Assembly: GCF_020194175.1 (NCBI RefSeq)
Contig: NZ_JADYVX010000010.1
Span: 1 to 64,000, forward strand
Reading direction: 5' to 3'
Origin: Bradyrhizobium sp. BRP22
GTDB taxonomy: Bacteria; Pseudomonadota; Alphaproteobacteria; Rhizobiales; Xanthobacteraceae
DNA: 64,000 nt
The notes under the pieces were generated by a model. That model was given only the letters and a program-made list of their open reading frames with translations. It was not told the origin of the DNA and did not search any database. Below, in pieces: positions 36,090 to 45,465 of this stretch; position 1 is the first letter of the stretch, and every line of letters starts with the position of its first letter. A program made the translations under genes and the position numbers.

Positions 36090-38483
36090 ATGTCGCTTGA
36101 TAGTGAAAATCCCGCTCCGGCTGCCACTGGAGCGAAAACAGAATCGGTCGCGATCCCCTCGGATGCGCTGATCATCGTCCCGGTCCGCAACATCGTGCTG
36201 TTTCCGGCCGTCGTCGCTCCGATCACGATCGCTCGCGCCAAGTCGATCGCCGCTGCCCAACAGGCGCTGCGCGAACAGCGGCCGATTGGAGTCGTGCTGC
36301 AGCGAAACGCCGACATCGACGATCCAGGCCCTGATGACCTGCACCGCGTCTGCACGATCGCGAATATCGTCAGGTACATCACCGCGCCGGACGGAACGCA
36401 TCACATCGTCTGCCAGGGCGTGCAGCGCGCGCGCATCCTCGATTTCCTGCCCGGCACGCCATTCCCGGCGGCGCGGGTGCTTCACATCCCAGAGCCGACG
36501 ACGACATCGCCCGAGATCGAGGCGCGCTTCATGAATCTGCAGCGGCAGGCGATTGAAGCGGTTCAACTGCTGCCGCAGGCGCCGCCCGAGCTTGTCGGCG
36601 CCTTCCAGGCAACGACGGCTCCCGGCGCACTCGCCGATCTCACGGCGTCCTACATGGACATCAAGCCGCAGGAGAAGCAGGAGATCCTCGAGACCATCGA
36701 TCTCGCCGCCAGGATGGAGAGAGTTTCGCACTATCTCGCCGAGCGGCTCGAAGTGCTGCGGCTGAGCAACGAGATCGGCCAGAAAACCAAGGCCGCCCTC
36801 GACGAGCGCCAGCGCGAGGTGCTGTTGCGCGAGCAGATGGCGACCATCCAGCGCCAATTGGGCGAAGGCGAAGGCAAGGCGCAGGAAGTCGCGGAGTTGA
36901 GCGCGGCCATCGACAAGGCGAAGATGCCGCCGGAGGCCGAGAGCCAGGCACGCAAGGAACTACGTCGCTATGAGCGGATGCCGGAAGCAGCCGCCGAGGG
37001 CGGCATGGTGCGCAGCTATCTCGACTGGCTGATCGATCTGCCCTGGGCACTGCCGGAAGAAAAGCCGATCGATATCCGCGAAGCGCGGCGCATCCTCGAT
37101 GAGGATCATTTCGGCCTGGAAAAGATCAAGGCCCGCATCATCGAATATCTCGCGGTCCGCAAGCTGGCGCCGCATGGCAAGGCACCGATCCTGTGTTTCG
37201 TCGGTCCGCCCGGCGTCGGCAAGACCTCGCTCGGCCACTCGATCGCGCGCGCCATGGACCGGTCGTTCGTGCGCGTCAGCCTCGGCGGCGTCCACGACGA
37301 AGCGGAGATCCGGGGACACCGCCGCACCTATATCGGCGCCCTGCCCGGCAACATCATCCAGGGCATCAAGAAGGCCGGCTCTCGCGCCTGCGTGATGATG
37401 CTCGACGAGATCGACAAGATGGGACGCGGCATCCAGGGCGATCCGTCGGCGGCGATGCTCGAGGTGCTCGACCCCGAGCAGAACGCGACATTCCGCGACA
37501 ACTATCTCGGCGTTCCCTTCGATCTCTCGCGTGTCGCCTTCATCGCAACGGCGAACATGCTCGATACGATTCCGGGACCGCTGCAGGACCGGATGGAGAT
37601 CATCAGCCTGCCCGGCTACACCGAGGACGAGAAGCTCGAGATCGCGCGGCGCTACCTGGTGCGCCGCCAGCTCGAGGCCAACGGCCTGAAGCCGGACCAG
37701 GCGACGATCGAAGACGATGCGCTGCGGTCGATCATCAAGGCTTATACCCGGGAAGCCGGCGTCCGTTCGCTCGAACGCGAAATCGGCAAGGCGCTGCGCT
37801 ATGCCGCGGTGCAGGTCGCGGAAGGCAGCTCGAGCAAGGTGACGATCGGCACGCGCGATCTCACCACAGTGCTTGGCCAGCCGCGTTTCGAAGGCGAGAT
37901 CGCCTTGCGCACCAGCGTGCCCGGCGTCGCGACCGGGCTGGCCTGGACGCCAGTTGGCGGCGACATTCTGTTCATCGAAGCGACCCGGGTGCCCGGCAAG
38001 GGCGGGCTGATCCTCACCGGCCAGCTCGGCGATGTCATGCGTGAAAGCGCGCAAGCCGCGTTGACGCTGGTGAAAAGCCGCGCCGCGCAGCTCGGGATAG
38101 ATCCATCGCTGTTCGAGAAAAGCGACATCCATGTCCATGTGCCCGCAGGCGCCACGCCGAAAGATGGTCCGAGCGCCGGCGTCGCGATGTTCACCGCGCT
38201 GTCGTCCCTGCTCACCAATCGCACGGTGCGGCACGACACCGCGATGACCGGCGAGATATCGCTGCGCGGCCTGGTGCTGCCGGTCGGCGGCATCAAGGAG
38301 AAGGTGGTCGCGGCCGCGGCCGCCGGCCTGACCCGAGTGATGCTGCCGGCACGCAACCGGCGCGACTTCGACGACATCCCGCAAGGCGCGCGCGACAAGC
38401 TCGAGTTCATCTGGCTGGAGCGCGTCGACGAAGCGATCGCACAGGCATTGGAGCAGGCCAAACAGACAGCCGCCGCGCAATAA
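36090..38483 (+). CDS. lon: ATP-dependent protease Lon (second-copy type)
   Basis: The 797-residue protein has a LON N-terminal domain (residues about 25-215), AAA+ module with Walker A GPPGVGKTS near 371 and Walker B MMLDEIDKMG, and a Ser-Lys protease domain with PKDGPSAGVAM (Ser near 695) and GGIKEKV (Lys near 737). All catalytic elements are present. Its pairing with hsp20 and its distance from clpX suggest a paralogue used under stress rather than the housekeeping Lon; that is inference. A hairpin terminator follows at 38489-38516. Confidence 0.93.
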   Translation: MSLDSENPAPAATGAKTESVAIPSDALIIVPVRNIVLFPAVVAPITIARAKSIAAAQQALREQRPIGVVLQRNADIDDPGPDDLHRVCTIANIVRYITAPDGTHHIVCQGVQRARILDFLPGTPFPAARVLHIPEPTTTSPEIEARFMNLQRQAIEAVQLLPQAPPELVGAFQATTAPGALADLTASYMDIKPQEKQEILETIDLAARMERVSHYLAERLEVLRLSNEIGQKTKAALDERQREVLLREQMATIQRQLGEGEGKAQEVAELSAAIDKAKMPPEAESQARKELRRYERMPEAAAEGGMVRSYLDWLIDLPWALPEEKPIDIREARRILDEDHFGLEKIKARIIEYLAVRKLAPHGKAPILCFVGPPGVGKTSLGHSIARAMDRSFVRVSLGGVHDEAEIRGHRRTYIGALPGNIIQGIKKAGSRACVMMLDEIDKMGRGIQGDPSAAMLEVLDPEQNATFRDNYLGVPFDLSRVAFIATANMLDTIPGPLQDRMEIISLPGYTEDEKLEIARRYLVRRQLEANGLKPDQATIEDDALRSIIKAYTREAGVRSLEREIGKALRYAAVQVAEGSSSKVTIGTRDLTTVLGQPRFEGEIALRTSVPGVATGLAWTPVGGDILFIEATRVPGKGGLILTGQLGDVMRESAQAALTLVKSRAAQLGIDPSLFEKSDIHVHVPAGATPKDGPSAGVAMFTALSSLLTNRTVRHDTAMTGEISLRGLVLPVGGIKEKVVAAAAAGLTRVMLPARNRRDFDDIPQGARDKLEFIWLERVDEAIAQALEQAKQTAAAQ

Positions 38484-38488
38484 AATGC

Positions 38489-38516
38489 AAGGGCACACGG
38501 CTCGCCGCGTGCCCTT
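38489..38516. terminator. Bidirectional terminator between lon and the cytochrome c gene
   Basis: AAGGGCACACGG pairs with CCGCGTGCCCTT (11 of 12) around CTCG. It starts six bases past the lon stop and reaches the stop codon of the convergent cytochrome gene. The minus-strand side is followed by GCATTTTATT, which is T-rich; the plus side by ATTCCTTG. Confidence 0.75.
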
Positions 38517-38850
38517 ATTCCTTGCCCTTGGTCTGCACCAGGTAGCCGACGATCGCCGGCACGTCAGCGTCGTCGATCGGCGCCTTGTAGGCGTTGATCA
38601 TCTTGTGCACCTCGGCTTCCCAGGTCGCCTTGGGCAGCGGCGGCTGGTTCAGCACCATGTCGGGCGAGTGGCAGGCCAGGCAGTTGTTGTTGATCGCATC
38701 GGCGCTGGCGCCGCCGGGAAACAACGCATCGCCTGCCGGCAGTTCCACCGTCGTCGATTTGATTGCCGGCAGATCCTGAACCCAGGCCGGCGTCGCGCAC
38801 AGCAATGCAGTCCCGAAGCAGCCGATCGCAACCATTCGTTTCAGCATCAT
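38515..38850 (-). CDS. sorB: Cytochrome c subunit of sulfite dehydrogenase (SorB-like)
   Basis: The 111-residue protein has a signal peptide (MMLKRMVAIGCFGTALLCATPAWVQ-type) and a single heme-binding CLACH motif near residue 57, with a late methionine-containing segment for the second heme ligand. SorB takes electrons from the molybdenum subunit SorA and passes them to cytochrome c. It lies six bases after the sorA-like gene. Either of two adjacent ATG codons (38850 or 38847) could start it; AGGAG is upstream. Confidence 0.85.
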   Translation of the reverse strand: MMLKRMVAIGCFGTALLCATPAWVQDLPAIKSTTVELPAGDALFPGGASADAINNNCLACHSPDMVLNQPPLPKATWEAEVHKMINAYKAPIDDADVPAIVGYLVQTKGKE

Positions 38851-38856
38851 CAGCTC

Positions 38857-40161
38857 CTAGACTGCCCTGACCTGCACGGTCTCGATGACGTTGAGCATGA
38901 AGCCGCTGGTGTTCCAGTTCGGCGTATCCGGCTGGACCTCGCCTGAGGAATTCGTGCAGCGGACCATGAGCGCGTGATCGCCTTTATCGGAAGGCGCAAA
39001 CTCCGTCTGCCATTGGCGAAAACCGTATTTGCCGAAATCATCGCCAAGCCTGGTCGGCTGCCAGGACCTGCCGCCGTCGCTGGAGAACTCGACCTTGGCG
39101 ACACCGGTGTCGCCGCCGAAGGCGATGCCGCGAACCGGCACGCGCGCGCCCGCAGCGAACGATGCGCCATCAGCGATATTGGTGAAGAAGGAACGCGGCA
39201 CCATGCGGTTGATCGGCACCATCTTCACACCGCTCTGGCCCGGCACGATATTGGCGTGCGGCGTATCGGGAATCGTATAGGCGACGGCCATCCAGTAATT
39301 GTCGTCGGGCTTGTCGAGCACTTCGATGTCGCTCAGCATCTTGACCCAATAGGTCGAATACCATCCGGGCACGATCAGGCGCAGCGGGAAGCCGTTGAGC
39401 AGCGGCAGTTGCTCGCCATTCATGGCGTAGGCGATCATCACTTCGCCGTCGCGGGCGTGATCGATTGCAAGCGACTTCCTGAAGGTCGGAGCATCCGGCA
39501 CCACCGGCTCATCCAGTCCCTTGAAGCGGACCTGGACGGCGCCGGCCTTGACGCCGGCCCGATCCAGCACGTCCTTCAGCCGCACGCCGACCCATTTGGC
39601 GTTGCCCATGGCGCCATGCGCCCATTGCGCGCCGGGCACGCGCGGAGAGAAGAAGCCGCGCGAATTGCCGGAGCATTGATTGACCGCAGCGAGCTCCACC
39701 CGCGGCAGGTCGCGCACGATGTCCGATATCGACAATGACAGCGTCCGATCGACATGGCCGCGCACTGCGAGGCGGAAGGCGTTCGCGTCGACCGAATTCG
39801 GGATTACGGCCCAGTGCCAGCGCACGTAGAACTGATCGTTCGGGGTGAAGACGCCGCGGTCGAACACGTCCATCGGCGTTTCAAGCAGCGGCGGCCGCAC
39901 GCGCTGCAGGATCATGTCGCCTTTTTGCGGAAAATCGTGCGTGACTGGCCGTCCCCGCGGGCCGCTAGCAAACGGCAATTTGACGAGTTCGTCGGCGAAG
40001 GCCGGCGAGACCGCAAGCGACAAGCCGGCAATGCCAAGGTTACGAAGCAGCGTGCGGCGCGACTGGCGTTGAAACGGCGCATTCGCAAGCGTCGTGGCGG
40101 AGCGGGTGGGATGCAAGTCCGGTGGCGAATGGCTGAATGGATATTGCTTGTCGTCGCGCAT
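38857..40161 (-). CDS. sorA: Sulfite oxidase-family molybdopterin oxidoreductase (SorA-like)
   Basis: The 434-residue protein has a twin-arginine leader (SRRTLLRNLGIAGLSLAVSPAFA). The molybdenum cofactor domain carries the ligand cysteine in VNQCSGNSRGFFSPRVPGAQW and conserved FPLRLIVPGWYSTYWVKML. A C-terminal Ig-like Mo-co dimerisation domain follows (VPVRGIAFGGDTGVAKVEFSSDGGRSW). It should oxidise sulfite to sulfate in the periplasm, with the adjacent cytochrome as acceptor. ATG 40161 has GAGGAGGAA upstream; a longer N terminus is less likely. Confidence 0.9.
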   Translation of the reverse strand: MRDDKQYPFSHSPPDLHPTRSATTLANAPFQRQSRRTLLRNLGIAGLSLAVSPAFADELVKLPFASGPRGRPVTHDFPQKGDMILQRVRPPLLETPMDVFDRGVFTPNDQFYVRWHWAVIPNSVDANAFRLAVRGHVDRTLSLSISDIVRDLPRVELAAVNQCSGNSRGFFSPRVPGAQWAHGAMGNAKWVGVRLKDVLDRAGVKAGAVQVRFKGLDEPVVPDAPTFRKSLAIDHARDGEVMIAYAMNGEQLPLLNGFPLRLIVPGWYSTYWVKMLSDIEVLDKPDDNYWMAVAYTIPDTPHANIVPGQSGVKMVPINRMVPRSFFTNIADGASFAAGARVPVRGIAFGGDTGVAKVEFSSDGGRSWQPTRLGDDFGKYGFRQWQTEFAPSDKGDHALMVRCTNSSGEVQPDTPNWNTSGFMLNVIETVQVRAV

Positions 40162-40330
40162 CGGCGCTTCCTCCTCGGGCCCGGCGATGCCGAGCCCCAT
40201 AGGCACCGCCCCATCACAAATTCGAATGATCGTTCACCCAGCCTAATGTCGACCGGACATCCGGGTATTTCGAATTTGCCCGCTACCGAGGCAGCGCAGC
40301 GCTCCGTGCAACATCGGAAGGCGCGACCGA

Positions 40331-40825
40331 TCAGGCCGCCAGCGCGTCCTGATTGATTTCACCCTTGGCAAGCGTCGTCAGCAGTTCGTCCGCCCGCCTC
40401 TCCTCGTCGAGCGCGCCATGCAGCAGCCGCTGGTCCTCCCGAAGGTCGAGCTGGCCCGCAAGTGCGGCCGCGCTTCCATAGGCCGCGATCTCGTAATGTT
40501 CGAGCTTCTGCGCCGACGCGATCATGCCGGCGTCGCGAAGGTAGTCGTCCTTCAGGATGGCGCACATCTTCTCGGTCTCGTGGATCAGCGCCTGCATGGC
40601 CTGATCGGTATGCCGCTCGGCACCGGCGCCGTGCTTCTGCAGGATCGATCGCAGCCGCTCCTCCTGCACGACGGTTTCCCGCTGATGGCGCTCCAGCGCA
40701 GCCCTGAGCGAAGGATGCGACGCCATTTTGGCCATGCGCTGCAACGCCTCGGCAAGCTGCTGCTCAACACTGACGAGTTCCTGCAATTCGGCAAGATACA
40801 TGTCCTTGAAGCTTGTGATCTGCAT
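40331..40825 (-). CDS. DUF892 ferritin-like stress protein (YciE/YciF type)
   Basis: The 164-residue helical protein starts MQITSFKDMYLAELQELVSVEQQL, the hallmark opening of DUF892. Four-helix-bundle ferritin-like ligands are spread as E and H residues (ERHQRETVVQEERL, LEHYEIAAYGSA, HGALDEERRADELL). These proteins are induced in general stress. ATG 40825 has AAGGATATCACC upstream. The 68-92 bases before the start codon contain an EcfG-like promoter (40893-40917). Confidence 0.9.
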   Translation of the reverse strand: MQITSFKDMYLAELQELVSVEQQLAEALQRMAKMASHPSLRAALERHQRETVVQEERLRSILQKHGAGAERHTDQAMQALIHETEKMCAILKDDYLRDAGMIASAQKLEHYEIAAYGSAAALAGQLDLREDQRLLHGALDEERRADELLTTLAKGEINQDALAA

Positions 40826-40892
40826 GGTGATATCCTTTTCGCTTTCGAACGGACCGCTACCCAGCCGGCCGCGGCCCTCAAGCTGACCACTC

Positions 40893-40917
40893 AACAAGGG
40901 AACCAATCGCCGGTTCC
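40893..40917 (-). promoter_or_regulatory. Candidate EcfG (general stress sigma factor) promoter
   Basis: On the minus strand GGAAC (40917-40913) is followed after 16 bases by TGTT (40896-40893). The alphaproteobacterial EcfG consensus is GGAAC-N16/17-CGTT, so one of nine positions differs. The site lies 68 bases before the start of the DUF892 gene, a class of gene known to belong to this regulon. Confidence 0.6.
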
Positions 40918-40937
40918 TAAGCCGGGATACCGGCGGC

Positions 40938-41681
40938 TCACGCCCGATAGAGATACAGATAGTTCGGCGAGAACAGCGCCGTGCTCTTGAGCGCGTCGAG
41001 ATCGGTGATCGTCAGCGTCCGTTCGCGGAGCAGAATGAGGCCGGCGCTGCGCAATTCCTGCAGCGTGCGGTTGAGATGAACGACCGAGAGCCCGGTCGCG
41101 TCGGCCAGATCCATCTGCGTCACCGGGAAGGCGCAGGAATTGCCCTCGATCAGGCCGACCGGCCGCAGCCGCTCATGGAGCTCGCACAGCAAATGCGCCA
41201 CGCGCTCGAGCGCCAGCCGGCGGCCAAGATTGATCGCCCATTCGCGCTGGATCGCGCTGTTCACCAGCGTCTCGCACCAGAACGCCTCCGCAACCGAACG
41301 ATCGCGCGCAACCAGCGCTTCGAATTGCGCGCGTTTCACCTCGGCATAGACCACCGGCGTCAGCGTTGCGATGGAATGATCCAAGGTCGAGAGCAGATAG
41401 GCATAGGCGTCGCAGGTTTCGCCCGGAAGGATGAAGTTGACGATCTGGCGCCTTCCATCCTCCAGCGTCTTGTAGCGGCACAGCCAGCCCGACAGGATGA
41501 CACGCACACTGCTGACCGTATCGCCCTCGCTGATCAGGTCCTCGCCCGTTCCGATGTGCTGCATGCCTTCGCGTATCGCCCGTTCGAGCGAGACAACGCC
41601 CTCGTCCGACAAGCGCCTTAGCGTATTCAGCCGTCGGATCACCGGCTGCGCCAGGCTTCCCTCGACGGGTGCAGGATGCAT
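40938..41681 (-). CDS. Crp/Fnr-family transcriptional regulator
   Basis: The 247-residue protein has a cyclic-nucleotide-binding-like domain (about residues 30-120, GEDLISEGDTVSSVRVILSGWLCRYKTLEDGRRQIVNFILPGE) and a Crp-type HTH near 180-215 (MDLADATGLSVVHLNRTLQELRSAGLI). No cysteine cluster for an FeS centre and no canonical cAMP-binding residues stand out. Its ATG immediately follows the stop codon of the CheB-CheR-kinase gene, so the two are coupled and it probably acts in the same signalling unit. Confidence 0.88.
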   Translation of the reverse strand: MHPAPVEGSLAQPVIRRLNTLRRLSDEGVVSLERAIREGMQHIGTGEDLISEGDTVSSVRVILSGWLCRYKTLEDGRRQIVNFILPGETCDAYAYLLSTLDHSIATLTPVVYAEVKRAQFEALVARDRSVAEAFWCETLVNSAIQREWAINLGRRLALERVAHLLCELHERLRPVGLIEGNSCAFPVTQMDLADATGLSVVHLNRTLQELRSAGLILLRERTLTITDLDALKSTALFSPNYLYLYRA

Positions 41682-44600
41682 CTAGCTGCCCATCATCGGG
41701 GTGTGGAAGGTGCGCCGGCTCAAGGGAATGGTGATAGTGCAATGGAGGCCGCCAGCATTGAACATCATCATGGTCTGCCCCTTGAATTCGAACGCCAGCG
41801 TCCGCTCCAGCAGTTCGGTGCCAAAACCCTTGCGCGGCGGCGGCACGACGGACGGGCCGCCCCGCTCAAGCCAGTCGAAAACCAGTTGCGGCGGATCGAC
41901 CGCCTCGTCAATGCGCCAACTGATCTCGACGCGCCCGGAAGGCTGGCTCAGCGCGCCGTATTTGAGCGCGTTGGTCGCGAGTTCGTGGAGAGCGAGCGCA
42001 AAAGTTTCCGCGGCCTTTGGCTGGAAGCGCACTTGCGGGCCGGAGGCGCGTAGCTGGTCGCCTTCGCGGGCATTATAGCCGAGCAATTCCTCGATGACGA
42101 GATATTCGAGGTCGACCCCGCCTTCGGGGTCGCGCGTCACCAGCGCCTGGGTTCGCGCGAATGCGTTCAGGCGGCCGTCGAGATGGGCGGCATATTCGTC
42201 GACGTTCGAGCTGGTTTCCGCGGAGCGGCGCGCGATCGAGCGGACGACGCCGAGCGTGTTGCGAACACGGTGCTGAAGCTCCGCAAGCAGCAGCCGCTGC
42301 CGCTCCTCCGCACGCGTGATTGCGGTGACGTCGATGAAGGTGATGACCACGCCGGCAATGAAATTGTCGATACTCCGATAAGGCAGGATGCGGACGATGT
42401 AGCGCGTGCCGCTGTCAGGCGCGCTCAGTTCGCGCTCGGCGCTGGCGAGCGTGCGCAACACCCGACGAACCTCATCGTAGAGTTCCTCGATCGGAATCCG
42501 TGCCTTGATATGCGAAATCGGCCGGCCGACATCAGTTTCGACCAGATGCAGCACCTGGGTGATCGCAGGCGTGAAATTCATCACCTTGAGGTCATTGTCC
42601 AGGAACACGGTCGCGATCTGCGTGCTCTCGAGGAAGTTCTTCAGGTCGCTGGTGGCACGGGTCAATTCCTGCACCCGGTGCGCCAGCTCGCCGTTGACGG
42701 TTGTCAGCTCCTCGTTGACCGACTGCAATTCCTCGCGCGAGGTCTCCAGCTCCTCGTTCGCCGACTGCAGCTCCTCATTCAGCGATTGATATTCCTCGTT
42801 GGAGGATTTCAACTCCTCGTTAGTGCTTTCGAGCTCTTCGATGGTGGCCTGCAGGCGCTCGCGCATTCCCCGCAACTCGCTCTCCAGCCGCTCGACATGC
42901 TCGGTCCTGACCAGCGCATTGGGATTATTCTCGTTGTTGGCGACCATGCGGGCCGGGCCGTCCTTGAACAGCACGACGAAATTGCGATGGCCGCCGGACC
43001 TGTCCTGGATCGGTTCGACCGTGATGTCGACCGTCACCCGATGGCCATTGACACCGAGCTGCACCTGTTCGGCATGCGCAGCCTCGTTGGTCTCCGCTGC
43101 CCGGCCGAGCACGGTCCGCAATTCCAGGCGGAGATCGCGATGCACGAGACTGAGCAGGTCGAGCGTCGCGGCGCCCGCGGTCGGCTCGATATAGCGCCCG
43201 GTGCGGCCGGAGAAATGCAGGATCTGGAAATTCTCGTCGGTGATGACATAGGCCGGCGCATAGCGCTCGGCGATGCGCTGGGCCCGGCGCTCGAGGCCGA
43301 CATCAGCAGGCCCCAGCGCGCGTGACGGGGGGACTTCGACAGCCGCGCGCCCGGCCGCGGTCGTGATCGGAAACTCCGGCGGCAGGCGTGTGCCGGTCTC
43401 GAGCCTCTTGAAGATGCGCGCCCGACGGTCCACCGGCGCGAACAGCTTTGGATGCCGCGTCACGTTCTCGGAGTTGCCGAGGAACAAAAAACGGTCCGGC
43501 AGCAAGGCGAAGTGAAACAAGGGAATGACCCGGTTCTGCAACTCGGCGTTCAGGTAGATCAGGAGGTTGCGGCAGGACACCAGGTCGAGCTTCGAGAACG
43601 GCGCGTCCTTGATGACATTGTGCTGCGAGAAGATGCACATCTCGCGCAGCTCCTTCACGACACAATAGGTGTCGCCCTCGCGGACGAACCAGCGCGCCAG
43701 CCGCTCCGGCGACATGTCGCCCTCGATCTGGGTCCGATAGCGTCCGACCCGGGCGGCAGCCAGCGCGCGCCCGTCGATATCGGTCGCGAAGATCTGCACC
43801 TGCGGCGGCGAGTCGAGCTTGGCCATGTGCTCGCGAAGCAGGATGCCGATCGAATAGGCCTCTTCGCCGGTGGCGCATCCCAGCACCCAGACGCGGACCT
43901 GCTGGCCGGCAGCCTTGTCCTCAAAAATCTTCGGAATGACTTGCGTTTCCAGCACCTCGAATTCGCGCTTGTCCCGGAAGAATTCGGTGACCCCGATCAG
44001 GAGGTCGTTGAAGAGGAGCTGCGCCTCGTCCTTGTCCTGTCTCAAGTAATCGACATAGGAGGCGATCTCGTCGATCTGCACCACCTGCATGCGCCGCTGC
44101 ACGCGGCGAAGGAAGGTGTTCTGCTTGTAGCCGTGAAAATCATTGCCGGTCTTGTTGCGCAGGATATCGGCAACACGCGACAGCGAACTGGCTGCCGCGG
44201 CGAGGATTTCGTCAAATCCCTGCCGCTCCTCCAGGCTCCGCAGATGGCGGGCATAGACCCGGATGTGCTCGGGGATGTCCGCGGGCGGCAGCACGAAATC
44301 GGCGATTGCGGCCGCATTGTTGCCGTCGGCGAGCGGATCGGCATGATCGCCGGCGACACGTTCGGCGATGGCCAGCCCGCCATGGTCCTTCAGGGTCGCA
44401 ACGCCCAGCGTCCCGTCGCCGCCGGTCCCGGCGAGCACAACACCGATCGCCTCCTCGGCCCGTTCTTCGGCGAGCGACACCAGGAAGCTGTCGATCGTGG
44501 CGCGTTCGCCCGGCGCCTGCTCGGCCGTGCGGATGGCCAGACGATCGCCCTGGATCGTGGCGATCCTGCCGGTGGGGCAGAGGTAGATCGTGCCGCCTTC

Positions 44601-44852
44601 GATCAGGGTCCCGTCCTGGATCTCCAACAGCCGGCTGCCTTCAGAGCGCTGCAGCATCTCGCGCAGCCGTCCTTCATCAAACGCCTCGCGGTGCTGCAGC
44701 ACCAGCACGATGGTCTCTTCGGCAGTGAGCGCAAGTTTCGAGAAGAACCCCTCGATACTGTTCATCGTGCTGGCGGACGCGCCGACGCCGATGATCAGCG
44801 GCACCTTGGCCCGGCGCCCGCGCTCCGCTGGTTCCGATCCGGGTTCACTCAT
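41682..44852 (-). CDS. CheB-CheR-PAS-HWE histidine kinase hybrid
   Basis: The 1056-residue cytoplasmic protein joins a CheB methylesterase-like domain (about 18-195; IIGVGASAS, VLQHREAF, GTGGDGTLG), a CheR methyltransferase domain (about 215-475; WVLGCATGEEAYSIG, DLVSCRNLLIYL), a PAS region (about 530-640), a long coiled coil of repeated NEEL/NEEY units (about 655-735), a second PAS (about 740-850) and an HWE-type kinase (about 855-1045; LLLAELQHRVRNTLG as H box, ALHELATNALKYGAL as N box). Such hybrids are stress or light-response kinases in rhizobia, not classical chemotaxis proteins. The target regulator is not fixed; 46566-46961 is a candidate. Confidence 0.9.
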   Translation of the reverse strand: MSEPGSEPAERGRRAKVPLIIGVGASASTMNSIEGFFSKLALTAEETIVLVLQHREAFDEGRLREMLQRSEGSRLLEIQDGTLIEGGTIYLCPTGRIATIQGDRLAIRTAEQAPGERATIDSFLVSLAEERAEEAIGVVLAGTGGDGTLGVATLKDHGGLAIAERVAGDHADPLADGNNAAAIADFVLPPADIPEHIRVYARHLRSLEERQGFDEILAAAASSLSRVADILRNKTGNDFHGYKQNTFLRRVQRRMQVVQIDEIASYVDYLRQDKDEAQLLFNDLLIGVTEFFRDKREFEVLETQVIPKIFEDKAAGQQVRVWVLGCATGEEAYSIGILLREHMAKLDSPPQVQIFATDIDGRALAAARVGRYRTQIEGDMSPERLARWFVREGDTYCVVKELREMCIFSQHNVIKDAPFSKLDLVSCRNLLIYLNAELQNRVIPLFHFALLPDRFLFLGNSENVTRHPKLFAPVDRRARIFKRLETGTRLPPEFPITTAAGRAAVEVPPSRALGPADVGLERRAQRIAERYAPAYVITDENFQILHFSGRTGRYIEPTAGAATLDLLSLVHRDLRLELRTVLGRAAETNEAAHAEQVQLGVNGHRVTVDITVEPIQDRSGGHRNFVVLFKDGPARMVANNENNPNALVRTEHVERLESELRGMRERLQATIEELESTNEELKSSNEEYQSLNEELQSANEELETSREELQSVNEELTTVNGELAHRVQELTRATSDLKNFLESTQIATVFLDNDLKVMNFTPAITQVLHLVETDVGRPISHIKARIPIEELYDEVRRVLRTLASAERELSAPDSGTRYIVRILPYRSIDNFIAGVVITFIDVTAITRAEERQRLLLAELQHRVRNTLGVVRSIARRSAETSSNVDEYAAHLDGRLNAFARTQALVTRDPEGGVDLEYLVIEELLGYNAREGDQLRASGPQVRFQPKAAETFALALHELATNALKYGALSQPSGRVEISWRIDEAVDPPQLVFDWLERGGPSVVPPPRKGFGTELLERTLAFEFKGQTMMMFNAGGLHCTITIPLSRRTFHTPMMGS

Positions 44853-45174
44853 GGGCAGCGGCTCTCGTTATTCTGTCAGGGCCTGATTCAGCTTGCCAAA
44901 CCATGCAGATAGCAGACTTTGACACTATCCTAATAGACATTCCGCCGAAATAACGCGCGACAGCGCGATCCGGTCACCTGGCTCAACGAAGCCCTGTCCA
45001 TGAAGGTGTTGGGGGAACTGCATACCGGCCGAAAATGGCCGGAACCGTGATTGACATGTCTGAAGAAGAATCGCGGGGCCTGATCCTCGGACCCAATATT
45101 GCCGGGGCAAAAGCGTGCGCCCGCAGCTCGACTGCACTTTCGAGCTGGCGCCGGCCTCACGAAGCTCAGATGCG
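44853..45174. other. Intergenic region upstream of the hybrid kinase
   Basis: Some 320 bases without a convincing gene. Short open frames on the minus strand have no start signal or plausible composition. The segment should contain the promoter of the kinase-crp unit; I see no clear EcfG site in the 90 bases nearest the kinase. Confidence 0.45.
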
Positions 45175-45456
45175 TCACTTCCCCCTGACCGGCGCCGGAT
45201 AGAGCTCATCCTCCAGATACGCGATGCGCTGCTCGATCAGGGTACGGTGGCGCTCCCATTGCAGCAGGGTCTGCTCGAGGAGAATGATCAGGCGTTCGGC
45301 CTGCGTGATATCGTGACCGCCAGCCTGCAGATCAAACAGCAGATCCCGCTGGTTGCGGAGGCGTTTCAAACCTTCCTCGATGTCGGCTTCGGCCTTTCGC
45401 AGGTGGCGCCGCTCGACCTCGAGCAGTTGGGCACGCTCGGCACGCGATATGGCCAT
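45175..45456 (-). CDS. Small coiled-coil protein of unknown function
   Basis: The 93-residue protein starts MAISRAERAQLLEVERRHLRKAEADIEEGLKRLRNQRDLLFDL and is almost entirely heptad-like, rich in Leu, Arg and Glu. AGGCGG lies six bases before ATG 45456; a GTG six bases upstream is possible. It lies nine bases after the CheB-like gene, so the two are probably co-transcribed. No domain is recognised; an adaptor or oligomerisation role in the signalling cluster is a guess. Confidence 0.65.
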   Translation of the reverse strand: MAISRAERAQLLEVERRHLRKAEADIEEGLKRLRNQRDLLFDLQAGGHDITQAERLIILLEQTLLQWERHRTLIEQRIAYLEDELYPAPVRGK

Positions 45457-45465
45457 TGGCACCGC

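Noticed and set aside
44925..45209. Minus-strand frames in the gap upstream of the hybrid kinase
   Set aside because: Codon use and sequence look random and there is no ribosome-binding site; the gap is treated as regulatory DNA.
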